From positions 21,068,684-21,132,683 of the forward strand of contig NC_059268.1 of the NCBI RefSeq assembly GCF_017591435.1: a stretch of 64,000 nucleotides of DNA, read 5' to 3'. Shown one piece after another: positions 23,203 through 34,185 of this stretch. The translations under genes and the position numbers were made by a program. The notes beneath the pieces were generated by a model. That model saw only the letters and a list, made by a program, of their open reading frames with translations, made no database searches and had not been told where the DNA came from. This DNA is from Portunus trituberculatus. Lineage: Eukaryota; Arthropoda; Malacostraca; Decapoda; Portunidae. The first letter of the stretch is position 1. Every line of letters begins with the position of its first letter.

Positions 23203-23627
23203 GCCGCGGTGGTGGTGGCGGCGGCCCTTGTAGAGTAGTTTGGTGTACGTAGTGAGCACGGTGTTGATTTAGTTTCAGTTTCATACTGCTTGTAGCCATC
23301 TTATAGACTGCATGTCTTACTAGTATTATCTTTCCACACCAAACTGTATCCTTCCCCTTCAATGACAGACGGTTTTGTGTTTCAGTTGAGCTGGTGAAGT
23401 GCCCGTATTGCCCCCGCTCTTACCGACACCAGAACAACCTACGGACGCACATCCGATGCTTCCACAAGGGTGTCAGGATTCCTTGTCCAATCTGCCACCG
23501 TGGTTTCACCCGCTGGTTTACAGTGCGCTGCCACATTGCCCGGGAGCACCAGAATGTGGACTTCTCGCGGCCTGAAGCTCTGCCTGCCCAGCTGCGTCGA
23601 GCCCTCTATCCTCCCTACCCAGAATAA
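18576..23627 (+). CDS. BTB/POZ-C2H2 zinc finger transcription factor, isoform B (two fingers)
   Basis: The same first five coding exons can be joined to 23386-23627 instead of 22811-23202, giving 667 residues. Exon 5 ends in phase 1, and both terminal exons begin with two bases that complete the split codon, so each keeps frame. The isoform-specific tail carries two C2H2 fingers, near residues 593-614 (starts KCPYC) and 621-642 (starts PCPIC), both with x12 between the second Cys and first His and H-x4-H. It ends in YPPYPE and TAA. Alternative finger tails on a common BTB core are well known in lola, fruitless and mod(mdg4), where they change DNA-binding specificity. I see no polyadenylation signal between the two terminal exons, so isoform A transcripts may carry exon B in their 3' UTR. 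Confidence 0.8.
18817..18855 (+). repeat. (CT)n microsatellite in BTB intron 1
   Basis: About 19 CT units within the 242-bp intron between the two BTB-domain exons. Confidence 0.95.
18948..19165 (+). CDS. BTB gene, second coding exon (rest of BTB domain)
   Basis: The acceptor is TTTCCCCCAG, ending at 18947. The first two bases complete a Gly codon, followed by HVLRVHKLVLLASSAHFERI and the core of the BTB domain through LLKTAETLK. The exon ends in phase 0 at a GTGAGG donor. The preceding intron (18706-18947) is short and holds a CT microsatellite. Confidence 0.9.
19485..20008 (+). CDS. BTB gene, third coding exon (Pro/Ser-rich linker)
   Basis: The acceptor is CATTGCAG at 19477-19484. The exon continues TLK with IKGLADVAS, the usual last helix of an insect BTB domain. 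It then encodes an acidic Gly-rich stretch, a Lys/Arg cluster (PPPAKRSKPSP, a possible nuclear localisation signal) and a long Pro/Ser-rich linker. It ends in phase 2 before GTGAGT at 20009. Confidence 0.88.
20130..20342 (+). mobile_element. Foldback MITE, copy 8, in BTB intron 3
   Basis: The left end is CCGTATTCAGAAATGCC. ACTACGACAATTTTCTAAGG and AAATCTTGCCAATTTATCAC follow, then GCCTTTGGAAAGCAGTGATG. It lies wholly inside the BTB gene. Confidence 0.78.
20709..20755 (+). repeat. (GT)n microsatellite in BTB intron 3
   Basis: About 23 GT units. Confidence 0.95.
20969..21678 (+). CDS. BTB gene, fourth coding exon (Arg-Glu repeat and Gln-rich)
   Basis: The acceptor is TATGTCCCCAG, ending at 20968. 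One base completes a Gly codon, then VPPFGLPFTLPLLHDSKKML follows. Residues about 350-410 are a near-perfect Arg-Glu dipeptide repeat. They are followed by poly-Gln interrupted by Pro, Ser and His, then an acidic stretch ending SLSPPE. The exon ends in phase 1 before GTACGT at 21679. Both low-complexity stretches are likely disordered and length-variable. The previous intron (20009-20968) contains a foldback MITE and a GT microsatellite. Confidence 0.84.
21895..22074 (+). CDS. BTB gene, fifth coding exon (common to both isoforms)
   Basis: The acceptor is TGTCCCGCAG, ending at 21894. The exon encodes DAILSKTELLTPKGEMG, an acidic run and a Thr/Ser-rich stretch. It ends in phase 1 at an ACAG-GTAGGG donor. 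This phase-1 donor is the branch point for the two alternative terminal exons. Confidence 0.83.
22811..23202 (+). CDS. BTB gene, alternative terminal exon A (three zinc fingers)
   Basis: The acceptor is GTTTCTTGCAG, ending at 22810, and the exon enters in phase 1. About 30 Gly/Pro-rich residues lead into three C2H2 fingers beginning VCSTC, VCGVC and ACPLC, with H-x3-H, H-x4-H and H-x4-H. The linkers are not the TGEKP type. The stop TAA is at 23200-23202. Confidence 0.86.
23386..23627 (+). CDS. BTB gene, alternative terminal exon B (two zinc fingers)
   Basis: The acceptor is TTTTGTGTTTCAG, ending at 23385, and the exon enters in phase 1 with V-E-L-V-K before the first finger. Two C2H2 fingers (CPYC...H-IRCF-H and CPIC...H-IARE-H) are followed by about 24 residues and TAA. 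It lies only 183 bp after terminal exon A. Confidence 0.85.
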
Positions 23628-23778
23628 CGGAGTCCGTCCCTGCTGCCAAGGACTCCACCACCTCCCAAGTATTCCAGCGAGTTAGGAATGTAGTGCAGGC
23701 GGCTTTTCACCGTCCACACAGACACCACTGCACTAGTGTAATTCCGGCAAGTTTCCTGAGTGTGCTGCAGCCTGGTAC

Positions 23779-23803
23779 TGGGTCAGACGAATTGTCTGAC
23801 CCA
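23779..23803 (+). other. Perfect hairpin in the 3' UTR of BTB isoform B
   Basis: TGGGTCAGAC and GTCTGACCCA are perfect inverted repeats of 10 bp separated by GAATT. They lie about 150 bp after the isoform B stop codon, in the expected 3' UTR. Confidence 0.7.
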
Positions 23804-24746
23804 ACTTACATGAACCAGCTTGCGGCAGCGAGCGTGGGTGCTACTTGGTGCTCTGTTCAGATGACCAGCCAAGCCTGAAGTATTCATGCGCGGCTAAGCG
23901 ACCTGCAGACAGTGGATGCAGCAGGACCTGCTGGGACTCGCTAGCCCTCCAAGTGTTACTGGTGGGCGGGCTGTAGGTGATGATAGTGATAGTCAGACTG
24001 TCGGATTCGCGCTAGGATCTTAGCAGTGCTTGTGAAGCACGCTAAACTGTGTTATATATGGTTCATGGCCGGTGTTCATGTAGCTTCAAGTGTGCTAATA
24101 TCATAATCCCAATAGCGTAAGCGTGGAGTCGTCATGCGAATCTTGTTAACTGTAGGTTTTATTTGAAATGATTATATTTTATAGGAAACTAATCACAAAT
24201 CCAAGAAGGGAAGGTATGTTTCTTCTGTTCATAATATAGAGAATGATTTCCGGTGTGGGTGCCTTATGCTCAACAAAGCAAGCATGCACAAATGTTTGTA
24301 GATATACAGTATTATTTTTATAGATGCCAACAGTATCCCTCCAGCATAACACAAAAGCGGTCAGAGCCGGGAGCAAAAATGTGGCATTAGCACTGCGGGG
24401 CAGGGAGGACCGCACGCTGCTGCTCCAGGCGTCCTCAGGCGCAGGAACGGCGGGCGGCGGGAAGGATTGAGGTTGTGTGCCTCCCTGCCTCACACACGCG
24501 ATGCGCCATTGAACAAGATGCTCAGGTATCCACGCTGGGTCAAGGCCCATCCTCATCTACCTCAGGTTTTGTATCCTTCTAGTGGTAACAGCACCTTCCT
24601 TGCTCACTCAACTACGTATACATTACGAGTAAACAACTTTGCCCACCTCAAAATAGGAATTCTTATTTTTTATGACTGCTGAACATCTTCCAGGGAAATC
24701 GTACAAAGCAACTCAACTATATTTTATATAACTCGTTAGTCACTCA

Positions 24747-24748
<2 letters not shown>

Positions 24749-24836
<88 letters not shown>
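24749..24836 (+). repeat. (TA)43 microsatellite
   Basis: A self-complementary TA run in the expected 3' UTR or flank of the BTB gene. Confidence 0.96.
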
Positions 24837-24841
<5 letters not shown>

Positions 24842-24946
24842 TGTAGATATGTTAGTATGTGCAGATAATGAAAAGTTAGATCATGATTGTTAGATAATAC
24901 TTAACCATCTTTTAGTAACAACTGTTCAAAATATATATTCAGGGAG

Positions 24947-25008
24947 ATTAAAGTTTAACCCAACTCAGGAAGAGACGCGGTCACACGCCCCGACAAACCA
25001 ACAATAAA
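24947..25008 (+). promoter_or_regulatory. Candidate polyadenylation signals for the BTB gene
   Basis: ATTAAA at 24947-24952 and AATAAA at 25003-25008 are the first good polyadenylation hexamers I find after the isoform B stop. Use would give a 3' UTR of about 1.35 kb. A transcript end cannot be proved from sequence alone. Confidence 0.35.
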
Positions 25009-25420
25009 TAAGAGCCTGCAGTTGCTTTCACTAGTTTCAGTCCATGTGGTATCAAGCAGGTTAGCGCAACACTCTACTAGTTACAGACTTTTCCACGCCA
25101 TTCAGTATTGCTCAAGTCAAGGAAGGAACAAGTCAGTTGTTTAGCAACTTGGTTATGTAATGCTCCAGCAGAGCTTTTGTTTACCCAGGGAGAAACTTCC
25201 TTATATTGACGTAATATTCTGCTGTCTCCGCTGCCGCCGCTGCGAAGCGACACTCAGTGAACTGCCAAAGTTGGCTGAATGTCCGCTTTGTCAGTGCTGG
25301 CAGTTGATTTTCACATTCCATTCAGTTTGCTGGAATCCCCACAGCCGCCCTCGCCGCCCTCACCGCACCCGCTTCTGCAACACTGGACACTGCTCATCTC
25401 AGTTTTGATATGAAAACAAT

Positions 25421-25437
25421 ACACACACGCGCGCGCA

Positions 25438-25480
<43 letters not shown>
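25421..25480 (+). repeat. (AC)n microsatellite with a CGCG interruption
   Basis: An AC run with a short CGCGCGCG segment near its start. Confidence 0.95.
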
Positions 25481-25485
<5 letters not shown>

Positions 25486-25888
25486 TAATTACTTTAGATT
25501 CTATCAGATGTAAATGCCTCTGAATACCTTTCAGTAAGCCTTTGTGGCTCAGCAAGTCTCAGAGTGTCAGTTTCCGGTGTCCACGTAGAGGTGCGAGGGT
25601 GGGCGGTCTTTCTGGCGCTGCGAGAAGCATTTTTTCACCTCGTTAAGTAGTATTTTCATAATCCCACAATTTCCGAGCATTTTACTCAGGATTCCTAATA
25701 CAAACGTGTATCTTTGTGAATATTTTTGATTTATATACACTGTTGCAATATGCGTGTTTATATTAGTTGATGTATGAGTTTAGTTTTAGGTGTGACAGCT
25801 TTTGCATAGCCATACTGCATGCGGTGGATAGTCACAAGGACCGCACAGGGGCCGCCTGCGGTACGCCGGCGCGGGGCGTGGCACTCCT

Positions 25889-26109
25889 TGACCGTATTTC
25901 AAAACGATTTGCACACTCGTAAGGACTATTTTTCAAAGGCCACTGAGATAGTCAAGTTCTCACGGGTGTTTTTACCAATTGATGGTCTAGAATTCTTGTT
26001 GAACTATCACTAGAACCTTTAAAACACCCTTGAAAACCCGAATAACTTCCATTAGAGCCCGTTCAAAAGTAGCCGAGATCAGACAGCGGAACGTTTGAGG
26101 ATACAGGCC
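25889..26109 (+). mobile_element. Foldback MITE, copy 9
   Basis: It starts CCGTATTTCAAAACG and ends CGTTTGAGGATACAGGCC, an inverted pair. The core has TTCTTGTTGAACTATCACTA. Confidence 0.72.
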
Positions 26110-26818
26110 TGATCTGTTTGCATTCGCTGTCTCACTCACTACAGATGTACTTTCCACAACGAATACCAGTCATAACCTCAGGATGTTCTTTGCGTTCCTA
26201 TTTCATTTCGCCCCAGCCGCGGCCAGAGGTTCCTGTGTGCGCAGTTTCGGAAGTAATGTGATACTGACGCGCAGTTCAGACATCCCTGTGTGGTCCTCAT
26301 AGAGTTAACACGTAATATATCATTATACATTAATTTCCCATGTTCCTCATTACTAGCCAAATGTGTATATAGCCATGCTCCCAGTGCTCTGACCTGTATT
26401 GTGTACTTTCTGAAATACCGGCGAGTGATGGCGAGAGGCTGGCGGGGCTCCCTCACCCTCTCCATCAGTCTGGGTGCTCCATCTGGGTTCCGCCTCTCCC
26501 TACACCTGGGCTAGCTCCTCCGCCACCTGGCTTGGTCCACTGTAAAGGCCAGTATGTAGTATATTGTTATTGTCTCGGGAGTCTGATGAAACACTGGACC
26601 CGCAGAGAAGGACTGGTGGTGGCGAGAGTGGTCCGCGCAGCCCTCGCCGGCCCTCAGGGTTATCAGTATACAATAGTCAGTTTTCAGTACAAACAAGAGT
26701 ACTATTTCTGATCTACCTCACTTTTTAGGTTCTGAAAGTTTGTATTATATTGTTTACAGATTTATTTTACTATATACCTGCCTGACACTGACGGTGGCTA
26801 CCTCCACCTACTAACGTG

Positions 26819-26838
26819 TATGTGTTTGTTTGTTTGTT

Positions 26839-26907
<69 letters not shown>
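26819..26907 (+). repeat. (GTTT)n(GT)n microsatellite
   Basis: About five GTTT units grade into about 31 GT units. Confidence 0.95.
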
Positions 26908-26912
<5 letters not shown>

Positions 26913-28026
26913 CTATTCATAAATGAATAATGAGTTAATGTTGATGAACCTGTGTGCTTATGTGTGACCATAGAGCTCAACCAACTACATATTTCCTGAA
27001 CCCACCACTACTGTGTTGCCGCTCATGTGGCGTGGCATCAGTGTAGGATTAAAGTGTACCGCAAACTGTAGCACGTCACTCTTTGATACGGATATCGGAT
27101 ATCATAACAAAGAGCAATGGAGAGGTCCGGTGGCAGGGGGCGGCGGTGTGACTGTGCCCCGCCCCAAGAAGTAACCCACATGCCCCCGTCACACATCACA
27201 TGGTGGACTGGCCGCGTGTGGTGCTGTGGCTGTCCTCACGCAGGCATCGTGCTCACCCTAGAATGGCCGCAGGTCAGTCTGCAACTGGCCACTCAGCACG
27301 CTAAGCTACTGACGGACTGACGGACACCAGACACAAATCACCCAGCTTGACGTTAAACGCTTCCTGCGCTGGGACATTAATTGCTGTCAGGATACAGATT
27401 CTCTCCAGGAGCCGCCGAGGTCCTGGCTAAATCTTGGCGAGGGAGCACCACCAGCAGGAGTGTCCCTGCCAATGCAATCAGTGATGATACGTTCAAAACT
27501 GTCATTAGAATAAGTATTTACTCTTCCTCTTGGTAAATATGAAATGCTGCACCTTAATTCTACAGAATCTACCAATATTCTTTTGACTTTTAGATAAGAT
27601 AAGAATAGATTAAAAGCGGTACGATTTCTTGTAATTATACATTTTACAATGAATGCATTGAGTGAAGAAATATTTGCTGATATGATGTGATTTCACTTGC
27701 TAGTTCCTAGTAGGTAATCTGTTGGACCTGCTCGTGACAGTAAGGCAATAATAATCCCGGTCACTGAAGCGGTTTAGCTCCAGCACTGGAGTGCTCCTGC
27801 ACCAATATGCCAACAAGTACTTGCACACACTTCCCCAGCTCCCCGTCACGTGTGAAGGCTCGCCGCTCAACCTTCGCTCATGGGATAAACATCTTCCTTC
27901 ACTCTTGCTTTGTTTTTAGAGTCAAAGACTCATAGTATTTTTGTTTGTTTATTTCCTTATCATGTAGTTCATATTCGTTTGTTTGTTTCTTTTTTTCTGT
28001 TAAATGTACAAGGCGCGGGTGCGCGC

Positions 28027-28027
<1 letters not shown>

Positions 28028-28080
<53 letters not shown>
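28028..28080 (+). repeat. (AC)26 microsatellite
   Basis: It follows a short GCGCGCGAC stretch. Confidence 0.96.
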
Positions 28081-28082
<2 letters not shown>

Positions 28083-28705
28083 TATCTACAAATAATGATT
28101 TGTTACGTAGCTTTCAAGGTGCTAAGCATCAGCTCAGAGCGTCAAGCCTTGCGCCTGCATCAGTGATACTCCTGCTATTTTAGAATAAGAAACAGAAGAA
28201 AATGTCTCCCAGATTTGAGTACATTAATGAGGCGAGGCCTCTTTGATGTACGGGGCGAGGCTCCAAGGTGGGGGAGAAGAAAAATCAAACAAATCAAGTC
28301 CAATAGTTAAGCGTTGTATCATTACTTCATTAGAACATGGAAGAGTAGTCTGGCAACACCGAAATTTCATTACATGGCTGACTTGACACATGACCAGACT
28401 GAACAGCTGCTGACCACCGTGTGACGGCTTGGTGAGGGATGAGTGCAGTGCGAGTTTGCCGCGGGGACAGTCCGGGGCCGCGGTGGCTCCTGCTGTGTTC
28501 TGGAAAGCGTTCCTTGAGGCGTGGAGGCAGGCCAGTTTCCTCATCACGGCTCGCGGACAGTGACGAGCCGCGCCGCTGCCTGCAGGAGGCAACCTTTAAT
28601 GGTACCAACCGTTGCACTGACTTCCTTCGCGACACTATTTTCGAAATTTTACTGTATCATTGCTTCTGTGTGAATAAAAGTACGACTAATTTTTGACTCA
28701 CGTTA

Positions 28706-28833
<128 letters not shown>

Positions 28834-31153
28834 GTGAGCATTTATGATGTGATGTGTAGCGTTGGCGTGGCGTGAAGAAGCATCGTGTGAGGTGAGCTCG
28901 TTGCACGACCTGTCAGGGTCAGGGTTTGAAGGACTTTGTGTGGCACTGCTGGCGTGTCCGGCAGACTAGAGCTTGCCTCGTTTTCAGTGGATAACTTAAC
29001 ACCTTGACTTACTTATATAAGTTATTTTGCATTCAATTAAAGCTCTTCGACAAACTTACCTTTATGGTGAAATGAAAATTGAGTATAGTATGTATCCACT
29101 GAAGATATCAAGCCATTCTAGCATTTGTGTAAATCTAATCGTGTCTGTCCTTGTGTGTAGCCTTTAAAAGTGGACAGTGTGCTAGCCAGAACAATAAATT
29201 AGATGTATAGCTGTGTGGCTTCTCCTTTCTCCTCTCACCAATCACCACCGTCTGCAGCGTGTGTTTCTCCGGAAGGGAGGTGGACACGGATTTAGTCACT
29301 TGGCACTGTAGCGGATGGTACTTGTGTCATACAGGGTGTCCTGTGATTTAAGCTAAATACTAAGGGATTTGATAGCCCAATTAATCTAAGACGAAGAAAC
29401 TCTATACACTTATGCTGTGTTTGGCTTTATTTAGCGAGAAATTGACGCACAAGTGAAGAGCTTGAGTGGGCCTCTCTTCACCACACCCCTCTTCTCTCCT
29501 TCTTATCCCCTCTCTTCCTTTCTTTCCCACCTCGCCACGTACTGGAGATGTGTGACATGGCATTAAGTAATCATTATTGCGTCTAATGTAGGCAGTCAAA
29601 GTATTACAGGAAGCAGGTATCTAATGATGAAATTAAATATTTGTATTAGTGAAGAAAATGAACAGGAACACAACAATGCAGTGGTTGTTAAGCAGTACTT
29701 GTTAAACATACATCGCAACTCTTCCCCTCATCAGTGTTTCACTGTCTCACTGACCACTGTCTCACTCGTATGTATGTATGTGTGTTTTGGGTGTATTCAG
29801 CTTAATTATGGGTGTGCTTGAGTGTGTTTAAGAGTGTTTTGGATATATATGAGTGCGATTTTGAATATGTATGGCTGTGTTGGTGTGTCGAGGTGTAGAG
29901 CTGGGCAGGAACCGGTTCCGCTTTAACGATTCCACATGAATACAGATGGTAGATACGCATGATTTACAAATCACAAATAGTATACTATATAGATACACTT
30001 TTACACAATGTTCTAGAAAAATTCTTGGTGCCTGGAAAAAAATATATACGTTATGATTCGATAGAAAAAGTTATTGTATAATCAGCAAATAATGAATTAT
30101 GTGTGTGTAGGCAAATTATGTTTTCTTTTTATTTAATCATGAGAATGACGGTCGCAGGTCTCACTCAGCTCGTCAGGCTTAGCTCTAATGACGTGTCTTT
30201 TTTTTTTATTTTTTAGCCATCACCCTAGTATAGGCATTAAGTCATTTTTCATTGATTCATTTTTTTTTTTTTAATTTAAACTTTCTTGGATTTCTATGAA
30301 CATTTATTTTTTTTTATTTGTTTATTTATTTTTATTTTCCAATTTTTGCATATTCATTTTTAAATATTAACATTATATACATACTCAGGTTCTCATACAC
30401 GCTTCAGTCACACAGGGATCCTACTCCTATCTCAAAACTATATTGTCCTTTGTCAGGGCAGGGGGGAGGGAGGGATAACTCACAAGTACTCAGGGTGGCT
30501 ACGTATCATCACTATGTATTGCATATATACATAGGGAAAGCATTCGCATCAGGTCACGCAGGACTGAAATCATACCCACTTTCATATTTTTATTTACATA
30601 TGTATATTGTTGAAGTATTTACAGAGTGGAAAAAAAAGTATATATAGTATAATGTATGCACATAGATCACAACACTGATTGAATTGGTCTCAGTCAGGTA
30701 AAATCATCAGTCTATCGACCACTGAGAGATATGAAATAGTCTGCCTTTTAAGCACCTCGTTTCTTGTCCTGCGGGAGCTGCCAACACTCGCTGTACAACT
30801 AGATACAATATGATATATACTGCTTTGACAAATAACCAAAATTGGGCACGATAACGAAGAGAAAGATGTCAAAATAACCAGTAAATCATTATGTGATATT
30901 TTCACAATGATAGATTTAGTAACAGACAGTTATCATAGACATTCATACTATTATACACAAGTAGTCCCTTCCCAGACGTATCTTCTGCTACTAGTTAAAA
31001 CGGCAGCAGTAGTCTTGTGGTGGCGGTGGTGGTAACAGTGGTGGTGGCGGTGGGCTATACTGACCCATACACACCCATACACAGCCATAAACACTCAAAA
31101 AACACTCCTATATACCGAAAACACCCGTAGACACCCTCAAAACACCCTCTCCC

Positions 31154-31156
<3 letters not shown>

Positions 31157-31194
<38 letters not shown>
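31157..31194 (+). repeat. (AC)n microsatellite
   Basis: About 19 AC units. The 90 bp upstream hold degenerate ACACTC/AACACCC phrases, the complement of the GT-rich repeats at 32.9-33.4 kb. Confidence 0.94.
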
Positions 31195-31197
<3 letters not shown>

Positions 31198-32384
31198 GAA
31201 GTGAAGCGAAGTGTAGCTAATTACCTATAGTTTTCAAGCAGCACAAAGCATCAGCGCCAAGACAAGCAGTGCACACCTTCACCACAACATTCCACACTGC
31301 CTTATCTTCATCAATTAAAGGTATTTATAAGGCCATTCACTAATTTTAAGGTTTCCTTTACATATGAGAGTGAAAACAGTACGCAAATACTAAAAAGTAT
31401 AACGATCATTATAGAAGCAAGGCGTCAGTATTAACAGCTGATATTTCCTTCCTTCACTTACCGTAAGCTAAACATCTGTCAGAATGGAGCCAATAATCTA
31501 CCATTTCATATCCCATGGTCAAATGTTCCTTATATGGAGGTCCGCCACCGCTGTTACCTGTGTTGCTTCCGGGCCGCCTCTCCCCGTGATCCCCCAGCCA
31601 TCATCCATCCCCCCCGGCAGCCTGCGGGGTCAAATACTTTTTTCAATTATTTCCTAATGGTAATATTAAGCTTCCATGGTATGTTTTTACGGTTTTCATA
31701 AATGTTTCGTTGTGTTTGAAGTGTTTTCCGCGCCTGTTTTGTGTAAATATGTAGCGTTTAGTGGTGTTCTATGGCGTATGTTAGTCTTTCTAACGGTCAA
31801 AAGTTTTAATTTCTCATTTTGAACTTTTTCATTTGAAGCTATAAGTGGGCCTATAAGGTATCAACGGATCGTCTATGCTCTTTTAAATGTGAAATCAATC
31901 TATTGAGTTCAATATGTGGACTTTGGAATGGTGTTTGGTGCCGTTGAACAAATGTCTTATTTCTTTTTATTTTATTTGCTCACGTTTCTGCTTCTCGGTT
32001 TAACTCGCTGTAGAATACCTTAAAAGATACCTCAGACTCCGAGAAATGTGGTAATATACCCGCCAAGTGAAAATGGCTTGACTTTTCAGGACGTTTTAGG
32101 AAAGTTATTGTTAAAAATGTTTTATACTTTTAACGTAATTAATTTAGACATTTTTTTTAAACTAGCTGAACTGGAGATATTCTGATATTTTGAAAATTAG
32201 TTTGAATATTTATCACGTCATAAAATGTTATGCATTCGGCCGTGGGTTCGTTTTTTCTAAAAGTCATTTTTTAAATGAAATTATTTACGTAAATTAGCCA
32301 AGTCACCCCCGTTCCCGTTCTCTGTGATGACCACAGCCCAGGTGGTGACTAATCATAGCCCCGGGCTAGCGCCTCTTTTCCATC

Positions 32385-32750
32385 ACCACAGTTCGTCAAT
32401 ATTTTGCCTAATATCTAGTGATTTCTACTTGTTTTCGTATGTTTCTAGGTTCAGATGTGTAAATATCCGTAGCAGAAGGAGGAAGAAAGGAGAAATAAAG
32501 GGGGATAAGGAAGAAGGAAGGAGAAAGGGAGGAAGAAGAGGAGCAGCAGCCAAGCCACAATACTTAAGTCACCCTCTATTTTCTCAATATTTTGTCTAAC
32601 ATGTAGTGTTTTGATGTGTTTCTAGGCTCAGGAGTGTAGGTGGAAGCAATAGAAGGATGAAGAAGGAGAAACAATGGAGGAAGATGAAGAAATGAGAAAT
32701 AGAGGCGGAATAGGAGAAGGAGCCAAGGTGTAATATTTACGTAAGTGTCC
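32385..32750 (+). repeat. Diverged tandem duplication, unit about 190 bp
   Basis: TCAATATTTTGCCTAATATCTAGTG...GTTTCTAGGTTCAG, then a purine-rich stretch ending GCCAAGCCACAATACTTAAGT (32396-32572), recurs as TCAATATTTTGTCTAACATGTAGTG...GTTTCTAGGCTCAG, a purine-rich stretch and GCCAAGGTGTAATATTTACG (32582-32745). Confidence 0.75.
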
Positions 32751-32939
32751 CTTTTAATCTTCACGTTCTTTATAATGCATACTATTGGTTTTGGGATATA
32801 TTTGGAATGTTTCAAATGTGTTCAGTAGTGTTACAGGCCGTTATGTTTTTGGTGCACTATCTGTGTTTTCAGTGTTTTAGGCCTTTTTAGGTATATTTTA
32901 CGTATCTTGAGTATGTGGATTGAGATGTGTTTCAGTATT

Positions 32940-33440
32940 TGCATCTTTTGAGTGTTTTTGGTGGTTAATTTTGAGTGTTTTAAGCTGTGTGGTTGTGTGT
33001 TAGGATTCTTTTGGATGTGTGGGGATGATTTGGTTATATATTGGGTGTTTCTAATGAATTTTAAGTTTGTTTGGGGGCATTTTGAGGTGTTGCATGGTTT
33101 TTTGAGTGTGGTAAAGGATGATGTTGAGTGTTGTAAGTTATTTGGGTGTGTGGGGTGATTTTTATTTATATTGGGTGTTCCTAATGAGTTTTAAGTTTGT
33201 CTTGGTGCATTTTGAGGTGTTCCATGGTGTTTTGAGTGTGTTTTATGATAGTTTTGAGTGTTTTAAATGGTTTGGGTGTGTGTGGGGGGATTTTGGCGTG
33301 TAGTGGTGTTTCTAGAGAGTGTAGTGTGTGCTTTGGTGCCTTTTGAAGTGTTGTTTGGTTTTATGAGTGTGTCTTGGGTTAGTTTTGAGTTTTGTGAGTG
33401 GTTTGTGTGTGCATCTGGGTGGTTCCGAGTAATTTTGGAG
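32940..33440 (+). repeat. Tandem repeat, unit about 130 bp, 3-4 diverged units
   Basis: GGGTGTTTCTAATGAATTTTAAG (from about 33041), GGGTGTTCCTAATGAGTTTTAAG (from about 33172) and GTGGTGTTTCTAGAGAGTGTAG (from about 33302) mark successive units. Each is followed by GCATTTTGAGGTGTT-like and TTTGAGTGTG-like segments. The plus strand is strikingly G/T-rich and C-poor. Confidence 0.72.
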
Positions 33441-34154
33441 TATAGGGCCTACTGGGGATTTTGGAGTATACGTCGGAACCGGTTCCCGATCAGGTTCCGA
33501 CGGTTCCACCTGCCCAAGAAACCGGCTCATTGAATACTTGAGTTTACAGTTCCAGCCTACCACTACTGAACAGCCCACCACCACCACCACCACCATTGTC
33601 GGTGTGTCTGTGATGGCAATGTCTACGGTAGACTATGATAAATATCTATTACTACATCTATTAGCAGTGAAATACTATATTTGTGCAAAGCTTACATATC
33701 GATTTATTGGTTATTTTCTTTTTTTCTTTTCGTTATGGTGTCCAGCTATGGTTATTTGACGAAGCAATAAATATTATGTCCTTTCTATAAATATAGCAGA
33801 GGTTTGCATCTCCCGCGAGATAAGAAAGAAAAACATGATATTTGAAAGGCAGACTATGATATTTTTTTCATTCTCTATATCAATCGCCTCCAGTCTTGAT
33901 ACAGATCTGCTTTTGACCATACAGGGAGTCTTATGGGTTAAGGTAAATACTTCAGGATATGATAGATCCATTAATTCTAAGACAATACTAAACACACATA
34001 TACAAGACTCTGTGCCAAGGCAGGACTCGTCGACACCGTAACAAAAACGCAAACCTTCCTGAGATAGCGACTGTGGCTCACGGCTCAGGATTTGTGGATC
34101 AGCAGGGGACTATATTCTTCCCGTTACTACACGACACGTCCACATATTTAAGAG

Positions 34155-34185
34155 ATGCTGAGTGGCAAGATCGCCCTAGTGACAG
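34155..34185 (+). CDS. HSD17B8: HSD17B8 exon 1 (start codon exon)
   Basis: ATG at 34155 opens MLSGKIALVT plus the first base of a Gly codon, then a GTACAA donor at 34186. The ten residues are the first beta strand of the Rossmann fold and run directly into the glycine motif of exon 2, which supports this very short coding exon. The 5' UTR start is unknown. Confidence 0.82.

Larger units (their letters stand above)
29890..33520. other. Possible remains of a hAT-like element (inverted ends only)
   Basis: GAGCTGGGCAGGAACCGGTTCC near 29900 and, inverted, GGGCAGGTGGAACCG with GGGAACCGGTTCCGACG near 33475-33515 could be the two ends. hAT ends often read CAG-RGCTGGGCA. No transposase reading frame is visible between them, so this is only a suggestion. 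Confidence 0.25.

Noticed and set aside
25160..25408. Cysteine-rich frame that might be a further zinc-finger exon
   Set aside because: The CxxC pairs are not followed by two histidines at C2H2 spacing, and no phase-1 acceptor fits the BTB donor.
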